Source of the DNA: Chlorophyllum brunneum
Lineage: Eukaryota; Basidiomycota; Agaricomycetes; Agaricales; Agaricaceae
Direction of reading: 5' to 3'
DNA: 64,000 nt
Assembly: GCA_963576785.1 (NCBI GenBank)
Contig: OY756148.1
Coordinates: 620,001 to 684,000 of the forward strand
Shown here: positions 34,507 through 44,427 of the stretch, piece after piece
Numbering within the stretch: position 1 is the stretch's first letter
Layout: every line of letters begins with the position of its first letter
Translations under genes and position numbers: made by a program
The notes under the pieces: model-generated
The model's input: the letters and a program-made list of their open reading frames with translations, nothing else
What the model was told of the DNA's origin: nothing
Database searches by the model: none

Positions 34507-34830
34507 TCAAAAGCTCTCGCCTTCCACACCGGAATTTTCGTCCCGCTTTTTCATTATTCTTTCCGAATCCTCCTTCCCTGTATAACTAAGTGTCTCAATA
34601 TCATGTTTTGCTAAATACACTGGGGAATGCTTGGACGCAGCGGATTGCGCACGGGATGCAAGAAAGTCTGGTGGAGGTCTATAGCGAAGGGTTTTGTGCT
34701 CTTCGGACATTAACCTACTGGCCTCCGCTGAGCCGAATCTAGCCACTACCAGAAGCGAAAGGAAGGAAAGATAGTGTATCATACCAGAGCTCACTTTATC
34801 AAGGTCAACTTTGTTTATGGATCCAGACAT
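34507..34830 (-). CDS. Small putative secreted protein
   Basis: A single open frame of 107 codons starts at the ATG at 34,830. An in-frame second Met at codon 17 begins MIHYLSFLSLLVVARFGSAE, which looks like a signal peptide with cleavage after an Ala-containing site. The mature part would be about 70 residues, with RYRPPPDFLASRAQSAASKH and a basic/acidic tail. It has no cysteines, so it is not a typical disulfide-rich effector. A TATA run (34,863-34,873) is correctly placed for this strand. Two eroded relics of the 3' part exist at 21.1 and 28.8 kb, downstream of membrane copies E and G. It converges with copy I (stops 12 bases apart). No family is recognised, and the function is not known. 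Confidence 0.5.
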   Translation of the reverse strand: MSGSINKVDLDKVSSGMIHYLSFLSLLVVARFGSAEASRLMSEEHKTLRYRPPPDFLASRAQSAASKHSPVYLAKHDIETLSYTGKEDSERIMKKRDENSGVEGESF

Positions 34831-34862
34831 GGTTGCAATTAATGCGAGTGCTGGACTTTTTG

Positions 34863-34873
34863 TATATATATAA
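34863..34873 (-). promoter_or_regulatory. TATA box of the small secreted-protein gene
   Basis: An alternating TATATATATA run lies 33-43 bases upstream of the ATG at 34,830 on the minus strand, a normal place for a core promoter. Confidence 0.5.
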
Positions 34874-35336
34874 ACACGTAGAATGGAGGATGATGTATTG
34901 ATAATCCAAATCTACGTCACCAGGGCGAACATACACTAGAGCAGCTCCATGTCATCGTATCTAACGGAGAGAATTCCAGTCAAGTAAAACTTGTACAAAT
35001 GAGTTAAGAGTAACGCAACGGACTGGTATCACGGTGAAAACGATCACCCCCTCATTAATTAATTGATCATCACCTCACTGTCATCAATAGACTCGATATC
35101 CAGGCGATTTCTATACAGCACAACTTGTATCACTTAGCGTCTAGTAAACCACATTAGATTCAACACCGTTCGCTACAAGGGTTTTCCGTCCCATTCAATT
35201 TCACTGGACTGACTACGGAATGCCTGAGAGAGCGAAGTTAACCGAATGTATCGTCTTTACACCTAATCTCGCTACTCTCCATGGATGTACCGGATTGTGT
35301 ACGATCAGTAGTTACAGCTTCAAGACCTCAAGCCAT
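34874..35336. other. Intergenic region without a gene
   Basis: About 460 bases between the divergently oriented small genes at 34.5 and 35.4 kb. I see no coding potential. It presumably holds upstream regulatory sequence for both. Confidence 0.4.
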
Positions 35337-35344
35337 ATATAAAC
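35337..35344 (+). promoter_or_regulatory. TATA box of the 35.4-kb gene
   Basis: TATATAAA followed by CCCTCC lies about 100 bases upstream of the ATG at 35,446. A degraded copy is at about 28,880. Confidence 0.55.
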
Positions 35345-35445
35345 CCTCCTTCCCCTGAACACTTGCATTTCCCCCAAGCACAGCTGGTTCTGGCTTGACA
35401 ACTCCTCCCCACAAAACTCCAAAATTCGTCTGTGACGACTATACC

Positions 35446-36185
35446 ATGAAAACCACCACCACCCTCTCAATTATTACTTATCCTCAGCATTTCTCCAGTC
35501 TTTTCCATCCCTTTCTATCCTGATATAGCTGACCGCGATTTTACCAACATCAACTCGAACGAGAACTTGAATCCGATGATATTTTCGAACCGGAATATTG
35601 AACCGCATCACGGTCTCTTCGAACACGGTCTAATAAGCCTTGAATCCGACATGTATGCGCCTGATATCGACTCATACAACCTCTATGAAGATCCACCAAC
35701 AACTCGGACAATTTCGAACGCTCATTTACTGATGACCACGATCCCAACCCCTCAATGCAATGCGCCAGTCAACCAAAGCCAATTACAGATTCACGGTCAA
35801 GGCGCAGGGGGCCCAGACGTCGGTAACGCAATCACCGGTTTAACTCAAGGATTGCAAAACGAACCTAAAGTGGGTTTTCCACTCCTCCATTTCTGTGAAT
35901 TGACGACGTTGTCACTAATTGCTTCGTCACTCCACATAGCGTCGTGGAGACTTGTGAACCCGGTTTTCAAGCCATCGTCTGTCACATCCAACCCCTCGTA
36001 CAAGCCTGATGGTGCGTAGGGCAAGGTCTGGGGCCACGAACATGCGGAATATCAGAAGGATGCTACACCGGGCACAATCGGATCCGAAATTCATTGCTTC
36101 AAGAAAGGGTGGTTTTTGAACGAGGGTGAAGGCGGCTGGGAGAATGTGAGTTCCTTGGAATTACGTCCGGATCGAGACTGACATT
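35446..36185 (+). pseudogene. Degenerate secreted-protein-like gene of unknown family
   Basis: The ATG at 35,446 gives MKTTTTLSII, but the frame then closes. A +1 change of frame gives a signal-peptide-like stretch LLILSISPVFSIPFYPDIAD and an open frame through an Asn/Pro-rich region. The frame continues to KPDGA at 36,017, where a TAG interrupts it. It resumes with GKVWGHEHAEYQKDA, IHCFKKGWFLNEGEGGWEN and a GTGAGT-like donor at about 36,146. The frame change and the in-frame stop argue for a pseudogene. Alternatively an intron that I cannot place could skip them. No domain is recognised. A promoter with a TATA box precedes it. Confidence 0.4.
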
Positions 36186-36314
36186 CATTGTTTCGCTCAT
36201 AGTGGGGTTATACTGGTAATCCGAAAAGGGAGGACACAAAGCTTACTTATACATGAGAGTGTGGGTGAAAATACGGGAGAGGTACGAGAAGACGTATTAT
36301 TTTGTTGGTATCTG

Positions 36315-37629
36315 TTACTTCAACAAGATATCGTAATGCCCTGGCCTACCATATCATCAGCGAAATGCAAACTTTTGAATGGAAAACAACATACCGATAA
36401 AGTAGAACCACTGGCTTAAAACCGGGGTGGGGAGTATCCGGTATTTTTACAAAATTCACCGTATCTTTACTCTGTCCACCCAGATAAGCCACTTCAACGT
36501 TCCACCGGAAAGCATCGCATAGCGCCTTGATCTCGACGTGATCTTGTAAAGCTCGAGCATCAGGATCTAGAAATAAATCCTAGAGGCTCAACACATGCCT
36601 GCTTCTTTGCCCAGTCCCATAACGCGGTCGCTGAAATCGGTCACCGACATGGGCTCTCGGGTGTCCGGATGGAAAAGGAAGCCATCGAAATCCCCAGGAT
36701 GCGCCTTGATATGAGAGGCCTACATACGATTAATAAACCTAAGAGCTTTCAGCTAATGATGCAGCAATACCGTTACAAGCCTGAGATACATGACGACTGT
36801 GTTTGACGCTATCGAGGTCCCTCGACGTGAGCCAAGATGTTTGTAAATGTACCTCAGTACTCACTTGGTGAATCCCTGAAATATTCCAACAACCGCTCGG
36901 TTGTCAAAGGTGGAACCCCCTTCCTAGGCACAACGATCCTCCGTACAAGTTCTTTCACCTCTTCATAGAAATCCTCGTATACAAGTTTTTGTATACCCAT
37001 CTTTTCCATTAAAACAGTGGTGGCTGTCAGTGTGGAAAGTGTAGTACCAACTGCCAACTCCTTGTCAGGGGTTTGGAGGAGCTGCAAGAAAAACGTGAAT
37101 CCGATCGCTGGTATTGATGAGGAATGCTCGAGGTTCCGAATGCAGGTATGGATTGCCCACCTCTGTAGAAACAGTCACCATCGCCTGTATATGGTAGGGT
37201 ACTCAACAAGGGGGAAGTAAGAAGTAAGAGGCATGGTGTGATTACCTTTTACCCGCCGGAATTCTCTGTACCCATTATCAATTAACCATTCAATCTCCTT
37301 GACGAAGACGTGGTTATCGTTGGCTTCGTATTCGGAGCGAAGATTTTTGAGCGGTGCGATATCATCGATGAGTGGTTCGTCGGAATACGTATCCTCAAGC
37401 GCTTGCTGTGATCAAAGTCAATAATAAGCTAACCAAGAACAGAGGGGAATCAGACTTGGTTGAGATCGTATAGAGCTGAAGGTTGTAGATCCTTGATATC
37501 CTCCTTGAGTGAATCTGTGGCGGGACGAGGTTGTTGACATTGTCGGTCAGGGAAGGTAAAGCGTACCTGACCGAGCAACCCTAGGGGGTGTTGGGCGAGC
37601 GCCGGCAGCGTCGTTAGATTCTGGGCCAT
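36315..37629 (-). CDS. Otubain-type deubiquitinase (peptidase C65)
   Basis: The start at 37,629 gives MAQNLTTLPALAQHPLGLLG. Downstream exons give DEPLIDDIAPLKNLRSEYEA, then FVKEIEWLIDNGYREFRRVK, and the catalytic block GDGDCFYR with the nucleophile Cys at 37,171-37,173 and its Asp. A helical region EVKELVRRIVVPRKGVPPL follows, then the HVEIKALCDAFRWNVEVAYL block and finally LLYRPGHYDILLK with the catalytic His, stop 36,315. This is the complete domain order of otubains, which cleave ubiquitin chains (OTUB1 prefers K48 linkages) in the cytosol or nucleus. Exons are separated by introns of about 50-60 bases. A broken duplicate lies at 17.6 kb. Confidence 0.86.
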
Positions 37630-37841
37630 GTGTGAGTGGCCATGGTGACTACAGCGGCGATGGGCAACTAACGCGACATATTGATGGTGGTGGATAAGAG
37701 ATGAGAGGCTACGTCATTCCCAACATCACACCCCAGACGATAAGCGCCATGTACCGGCCGTTCTCTCCCCGAAATCGACGGTACATTATACATCCACGGA
37801 AATCGACAATCATACAGACACATGGCACAGAGAACAACCAT

Positions 37842-38224
37842 CTAATCTGACTCATCCTCCTGCATCCTCGCCCATCTATCCAACTCTGCGATAATCTCCC
37901 TCTGTGCATCAATCGGCTGTCTTGCACTACAGTTACCACCACCGGAACAACCACAATCAGTCGGAATAATATCGGTAATCCTAATAATCCCACGTACAAC
38001 TCTCTAGCGAACACCGGTACTTCTTCTGGGTTATTAACCATCCCCAGCTGCACGAGTGCGCTATGGCGAGATGCTAGTCTGAAAATAACCATCCCCAGAT
38101 CCATAAGAAAAGATACAGATGAGATGAGCACGGAAATGAAAATTGAGAATCACACTTGGCCACGCACTGTTCTTCGGGAGATAACTGAAGTCGTGGCTTG
38201 TGATGTTTCCGAACTGGCGGCCAT
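37842..38224 (-). CDS. Small protein with a CGCSGGGNC cysteine cluster, unknown
   Basis: The proposed start at 38,224 gives MAASSETSQATTSVISRRTV. An intron (donor GTGTGA or GTGCGT near 38,155, acceptor GCTAG near 38,010) would join it in frame to VVRGIIRITDIIPTDCGCSG. The protein continues GGNCSARQPIDAQREIIAEL and DRWARMQEDESD, stop at 37,842, about 75 residues in all. Other open frames here on the minus strand read hydrophobic but are out of this frame. The joined frame keeps charged, codon-like sequence to the stop, which is why I prefer it. Cysteines Cys-x-Cys and one further Cys could bind metal; this is inference. No family is recognised. Confidence 0.35.
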
Positions 38225-38312
38225 TGCTCTCGTGGTGCAATTTTCTCTTCTCCTATCTGTCCTCCTTTTGACTTACGTTTCTCTCGCACTTTCTGTGTTA
38301 TGGCACAGGCTG

Positions 38313-41300
38313 TCAGTCAAAAAAAAATTTAGACAAATATGGTCCAAGCTTGACACATGCCATAAGTGATTTTCGGGTCCTCTCCTCTTCTATTCGACTC
38401 GGCAAGAGAATTTCGTCGTTGAGATGACTGTACTTGACTCCGATGGTATTTAAAATCGTTTGAATTGAATCTTCCTCATTGAGATTCGAAAGCTGCGGGG
38501 CTTGATGTCGTACCACACGTGAACAATGTGAACACCCAATCTCGGTGGAACATACGCACCCTCATCATCAAATAGTAAAGCACCAAGACCCCTCAACGTG
38601 GCCTATGGCACAAGGCAGCGTTAAAACCAGAAAGAAAAAATACACCAATGTAAACCCCATCGCCTTACGTCTTCTTTACTCATTCCGGCATCCGCTTCTA
38701 CCATTTCCACAGTCCCCTTATTGGTCTTCCTGGACCTGCCACTTCCCATGTTTGCCAAGGCCCAATCCAATTCCGCCAGATTAGCTTTCTCGATCTAAAC
38801 CAAATTCGTTTAGTGCCGATTGAATTCAATCACGGGTACAGAAGGAATTCCAGAAAATATCGTACCGCCATCTTCGTAGCCAGTTTGTCCTCATGGAACT
38901 TGAAGATATTCTCAATCCCGAAAAGCTCTCCTTTCTTAGCATTATCGCCTTGGATCCCTTCGAAATACCTGCAGGCAAAATCAGAACCAACCCATGAGCC
39001 CTTTCCGCCTTCCAATGAAACCCTTGAAGAACTGACCTCGTTTGTATACTGGCATTGTATCCAATCTCCATTTGCTGTTGTTTGTAAATCTGACGTGCAT
39101 AGATCAACTCCTCGACAGAACCTGCCCCAAGTAACCGGTATACCGAGACGTCGCGCGTCTGGCCGAACCGGAATGCCCTTTAAGAAAACCACAAAAGAAG
39201 AAACTATTGGTCAATAGACCATGGCTCTCGTGCCGACGGGTATGACCGACCTATCCATAGCCTGCAAGTCATGCGCAGGGTCTGTTCAAGCCCCAGAGTT
39301 TCAGTCTAAGGAGATAATCAAACTTCATGAAAGAACTCACTCCAATTAGGGTCTACTCCATGGGAATCATCGAGTATATTCAGATAGCTAACGGAATGAA
39401 GCTTACCAAAAATGACAACCTTGTTTGCGCCTGAGTAACATGTGCGACAAGGGAACAGCATGTGAGATTCCACTTGTGCCTTGGATTCTTAAGAATGGAG
39501 GTTACCTGTAAGATTGAGGCCCGTTCCACCCGCTAGTATGGATATCAAGAAGATGAAAACTTTCGGGTCAGAGTGGAACTTGTCAATCAACGGCATCCCT
39601 GAATTTAAGGGAGTCGGTGTGAGCGGGAAACGAACGGAATTTCTATTGGCTCACTGTCCGATTGTTTCGTACTGCCTTCGAGCTTGACGAACCCATAACC
39701 TGGACACTGTATCAATCATGTTTCAACAGTACTAACAGAGACGCTAACCTTGGGTTTTCAAATGAAAATCCAACATATCAAGCAGCTTCACGGATTTCGT
39801 GAATATGAGAACCTTGTTAGAAGAATCCTTCCACCATTCGCGTAACAGCACTTCTAGAGTCTAAACAGCAACCCCCTCCCAATCAAAATCCCGAGAGACA
39901 AGTATCACGCAGCATCAACATACCGCCCATTTACCACAATACTGGGGTTGTATCATGGCTGTTCCATACTTTGGCGCGTTTCCGTTCGGAAATGCAATAT
40001 CGGCAAGTGCCCTATTTCTCATTGTCTATAGGGATGTTAATTCTCTTCTTCCTAGGATAAAAGCGGTAAGTGCACCTGCTCAGGTGAATCGTTAGGTCCT
40101 GACAGGCAGCGCCGAAGCAATTAGGTCCACGGGTTTACCACCAAAGACATGGCGCCAACCTGGTAAAATCAGCGCCAGATGGTTTGACAATTTCATCAGT
40201 ATTGACGTATATCGGAACACATCTCCCGGGACGAAAGGATGGCAACAGTTCTTCCGACTACAGGATCGCACTATATCAGCGTTGATGTAGTTCGCTGATA
40301 AGAAGAAATAACTCACACTCGGCCCGACCCGCATGGACATGGGTGATCTCGGTGGATTAGATTTTGCACGGCATCCATGTTGAGTAGTCGTTTGTAGGCT
40401 ATAATCTGTTTTTGGCTCAATGGGCAAAATACCACTTGGTCGGTCTTCTTGGGCAGCTGTGATGGGATGATTCTTAGCGATAAATTACTCGTACCAGATG
40501 GTCGCCTCGCACCTGATTTTTAATAATATCCTTAGTTCTAAGATACATGGAGATAAGGTTCATATTAGCGAATCATGTTGCTGATGAAGACAGAGCACCT
40601 GCGCAGGAAGAAATCAGGAAGAAGCTTGTTCTTGAGAATCAATGCAACCATCTAGTATCGTGTGTGTCTGAGAATTGGTTTTCCTGAGAGATACACGGTA
40701 AGACGCGCCTGTGCCTGAGCCCGTTCTTCTTCCGTGGCTACGGCCGACTGTCCAGTAGTCAGCGGCTTCACAACGAGCCTATGCCATTGCCGAGAAGTTC
40801 CCAACCGCCCTGGGTTAGTCCAATCTAAAATAGTCCACATCTCCTGGTACGAATTCTGGATTGTTGTACCTGTCAAGCCGAAGCGACGCACACAGGCGAA
40901 TTGACGCAACGTCAAAGTGAGTTTTGACGAGACGTTCTTTACACGATGTACTTCATCGACAAAAACGCAACTCCATGCTAGATCATCCAGACGGTCTATG
41001 TCTTTACGCGCAATCTCAAAACTAGTAACTACTATTAAAAAAGTTAGTAAGACAAGTCGTTGGCATTGGGAATGTTCGCACCTATGTCCAATCTCCCCAT
41101 TTTGAAATCGTGAAGCACTGGCTCCCGCTTTCTACGGCTGCCAGTGTACAGACCCACCTCAAAGTACCCCCACTAGGTTATTTTTGATGAGTCGCAGGTC
41201 GGAAGATGGCGGAGTCCGACACACCGTTTCAAGTTCCCTTTCCCAGTTGTGTACAACCGTGCTTGGAGCAATGATAAGGCAAGTGGGCCACACAGCGTTT

Positions 41301-42822
41301 GCAGGCGGCAATTCCCGCCGTACTTTCCAGGCCTCGAGGTCCTGGAGACTCGAGATGTGCTTATGACGACGATTCTTGTCGGATTTCACGCCACTTTTGC
41401 GCATTATAGCCGATAAGAAAGAGATTACTTGAATGGTTTTACCTGCCAGGGGGTATGGGAATGAGGGCTGCTATTCTTGACACCTCCATTTCGCTTCGAC
41501 TTACCCTAGATGTCCGCATTGGACAGGCACTAAACAGGCAATGCAAATAAAGCCAGAATGTGTAAGACTCACAAGACCCATATCATCTCCGAGCAGGCCA
41601 CCTTTACCTTCTTGATATTGATTCCAAAAAAACCTGACACCTTCTCGCTGGTAATCACGCAAATATGTGTTGATTGTGGCGGGAACTTGGATATTTATTT
41701 TCTCATCCAAATTGAGGGGTCCCTGATGTTGTTGCCCTGGTGGCAGAGGAAACCCTGGACGTGGTCTCAGATCCTGAACAAGATGGTCGCCTTCAGATGC
41801 TCCAGTGCTCAGGGCTCGGAAACGCTCACGTATATGCCCGAGTCCCCAGCCGGATCGTCGTCGGTGTCAGGCTCGGTTGCTGAGTCCAAGTCAGCTGATT
41901 TGGTGTTCGAAGACTCGGGTTCTGCGAACGAGAAGATTAGACACCAACGTGAAGAAATGTGACCTTACCTGGTACCAGTGCTTCTTCACCGGAGTCTGAT
42001 TCAGTGGCAGAATCGTCTTCATTGGCTTGGTCTCTTGGCTCTGAGGCAGGGCTGTTAGATTGTGATATGAATGGCTCATAATGGGATCAAAACGCACTGA
42101 GGTGAGGGGCTGTTAGATTTCCGGAAACAACCTCTTCTTCCGAGTCGGATTCTACACGTGTATGGAGAATAAGGGAGATTTATATAACATTGTCATGAGA
42201 AATTTACCGGTAGCAGAGTCACCAGTGGCCGGGTTTTCGGGAGAAGGTGTCGGGCTGGTCGACCGTGAAGGTCTTGATTTGGCCTTAGACAGGGCAACGA
42301 ACGACTTCAAGACGATGGGCGAGTTGCTATCAGCCTCTCGGTCGGAGCTCAATGGCAGCTGCCTTGTTGGTTCATCTACCAATTCGGGTTCTGAATCCGA
42401 ATCTAGTCCAGGATCATCTAACGCTGCGCTGCTATTCGACAAATGAAAATATGCGACATGATCTCAATCACATACCAAAATATTTTAATAGTTCATTTGG
42501 TCCATTCGGAGCTCTGATATGAAACTCTTCTAACGCAGAGAACATGTATCATTAAAGGTTGCTTGGCCTGAGACAAGATTTCATACTTCTTTTTCGCTTT
42601 GCTCGCCGCTCTGTGGTGTCTGCGAGCACTTCTGAACGTCGCTTCCTCTTGGTAGAGGAATCGCGCATCCCGGGTGTGGATGGTTCCGGGATATACACAC
42701 CAGGTGTAAAATCAGAGTCAGAATCAGGTTCTAGGCGACTTGAGCTCTCGCTTGAATGGGCGTCCACGATTCAACCAACCTAATGGAGCTGGAACAGATA
42801 CGAGTTTTCCTATTTGCATGTT
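38313..42822 (-). CDS. ERCC6L2: SNF2-family DNA translocase, ERCC6L2/Rad26-like
   Basis: From N- to C-terminus the gene has an acidic Ser-rich tail with [20 protein letters not shown] (about 42,560-42,750), further acidic exons to 41,800, then [20 protein letters not shown] and [10 protein letters not shown] (about 41,560-41,690). The Walker-A GKT is beyond an intron. [18 protein letters not shown] is at about 41,240 and a DEVH box ([11 protein letters not shown]) at about 40,960. [18 protein letters not shown] is near 40,860, [13 protein letters not shown] near 39,545 and [20 protein letters not shown] near 39,100. The [20 protein letters not shown] block near 38,930 and the short C-terminal exon with [15 protein letters not shown] are typical of ERCC6L2 rather than Rad26/CSB. 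The role is DNA repair or replication stress in the nucleus. The exact start is uncertain: [14 protein letters not shown] at about 42,822 and the next acidic exon are in different frames with no clear intron between. Confidence 0.78.
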
Positions 42823-43104
42823 AGAATCCGGTGTTTGCAATTGAGGCAGTAAGGATGGGTACGTTTTGCATTTGTGTATTTTCCTAACATGACTGGGGAG
42901 AGAACGGGTGCGCAATGAAAATGTGACACCCAGTGGCGTTACGTCACGGGTTGGTCACGGGACTAATGATGGGTTGATGGCACATGACGGGTATCAGACG
43001 CCCCTATGGCTGGTAATTGCGCATTGATAGATGTGTGATTAAGAGTAAAAGGAGATGCAAACGAACTTATACGAAGTACAATTGTCAAAATGCGGAACCC
43101 AAGA
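42823..43104. other. Short intergenic region
   Basis: Between the helicase start and the end of the UBE2G1-type gene. It is promoter sequence for the helicase. No gene is seen. Confidence 0.4.
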
Positions 43105-44002
43105 TCATTCAAAAGCCTCCTCGCCACTCTTCCTCGCCAGTCGACGAACTTTCCTCCGGTAGTCTGGAATTGGTGAGGCACAGGTATGAGAGTATGGAGT
43201 TGAAATACCAACTTGTGATGTCTTCTCGAACTTGTTTAGCAGCATCAACATTGGCGGGGCTGCTGGTATCGGGAGGATCAGAGGAAAGCATTGATATCAC
43301 ACTGAGCAACTTATGGACCATGTCAATGACGGTGTATTCGAAGTAACCGACCACTCACTATACTCGTCACGGATTGCACTGGTGACCATCGCTCTGACGC
43401 ATTCTCAAAGCCATACTCGTCTTCGCCGGGCTCATGCTGTCGATGAAGAGTTTGAGTTTTATGCGTTGTAAACGCGAGGGTAAGAGAATCCACAAACTAA
43501 GATGGAGATGCACACATCACCGCTCGCATAGACTGGAAATAGGTCAAAGTCTGGATCACAGCCGTGGGGTCATACGCACTGTTGGGATGCCACATATCCG
43601 TGAGGAACTTCATCTTCGGAGGTGACAACGGATAATTCTCTGGAAAAGTGAGACGCGATTTAAAGAATCCTCCTTCGCTGAAGCAAGATCAGTAGGTTGA
43701 GGCGGAGTGTGCACCTGCGAACCTACTACAGGGTGTCGGGTGGCCTGCGATAGAGTCAGTACAGATATCCAAAAGGAAGAAGTAGCATATTGACCCAATA
43801 ATCATGACCTCCCATTCGAATAGGTTACTATCATCAACAAGACCTTGAGTGACGGAGTGATCAATCGCGGAGATGCAAAACCGAGGGAATAAGTCGAACC
43901 TGCAGAAAAGCCTTCAACTGGATTTTTCGTCAGCTCTGCCAGCTGGCGCCTCAGAATGAGAGTAGCTGTGGTAGATGGCTGAGATGATGCCGAAGGAGCC
44001 AT
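43105..44002 (-). CDS. UBC15: Ubiquitin-conjugating enzyme E2, UBE2G1 type
   Basis: The start at 44,002 gives [20 protein letters not shown], then [15 protein letters not shown]. Later exons give [20 protein letters not shown] with [11 protein letters not shown], then the catalytic exon [11 protein letters not shown] (active Cys codon at 43,510-43,512), [20 protein letters not shown] and [20 protein letters not shown]. The last exon ends [14 protein letters not shown], stop 43,105. The acidic insert after the active Cys (HEPGEDEYG) and the C-terminal sequence match UBE2G1 and S. pombe ubc15 better than Cdc34. It charges ubiquitin and hands it to RING E3s, with K48-type chains and ER-associated degradation as known roles for the group. 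It is divergent from the RPC2 gene with 425 bases between the starts. Confidence 0.87.
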
Positions 44003-44427
44003 TGTGCGTGATGTCGATCCTTTCCGATGACGGGTACAAGGTAAAGCACTTGGGTTACACGCAGAGTCGCCGCCGAAGAACCTTATATATGTAACTCTCA
44101 CACGTGACTGCAGTCACACTCCCCAAGGCAGACCGGTCGCCTCAGGAAGCTTGCACCAAGAGCTCTTGGGGAGGAGTACATTGGGCCAGTACTTAGAAAC
44201 ACCCACAGCCCAGCCAAGTGCACCTGATGATACCACTGACGCTTATTTGCTACCCTGCGCACTGTGGGATGGTGTGCCGACGCCCGGCCCGCATACGGCA
44301 CGTGATACAAATCATCTTGAAGACTTGTCTGCTGCAGTTATCGACTTGGCTGCATCCTTGGATTACAACCCCCACCTCTCCCAGAGGAGGGCCAGCCTCA
44401 GAAACAACAGATTGCACAAGTGCAATT
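44003..44427. promoter_or_regulatory. Shared divergent promoter region, UBE2G1-type E2 and RPC2
   Basis: These 425 bases separate two outward-facing housekeeping genes. Short open frames inside (for example 44,151-44,450 plus) have no homology that I recognise. They might include an upstream RPC2 exon, but the sequence does not require it. A GCAATTATG context precedes the RPC2 start. Confidence 0.5.

Noticed and set aside
35567..36019. 150-codon plus-strand frame taken as a complete gene
   Set aside because: Its first Met is internal; homologous start sequence and a signal-like stretch lie upstream in a shifted frame, so the region is described as a degenerate gene.
37709..38131. 140-codon hydrophobic minus-strand frame that looks like a membrane protein
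   Set aside because: The better coding signal is in another frame over the same bases (CGCSGGG...RWARMQEDESD), and the hydrophobic run is its frame shadow.
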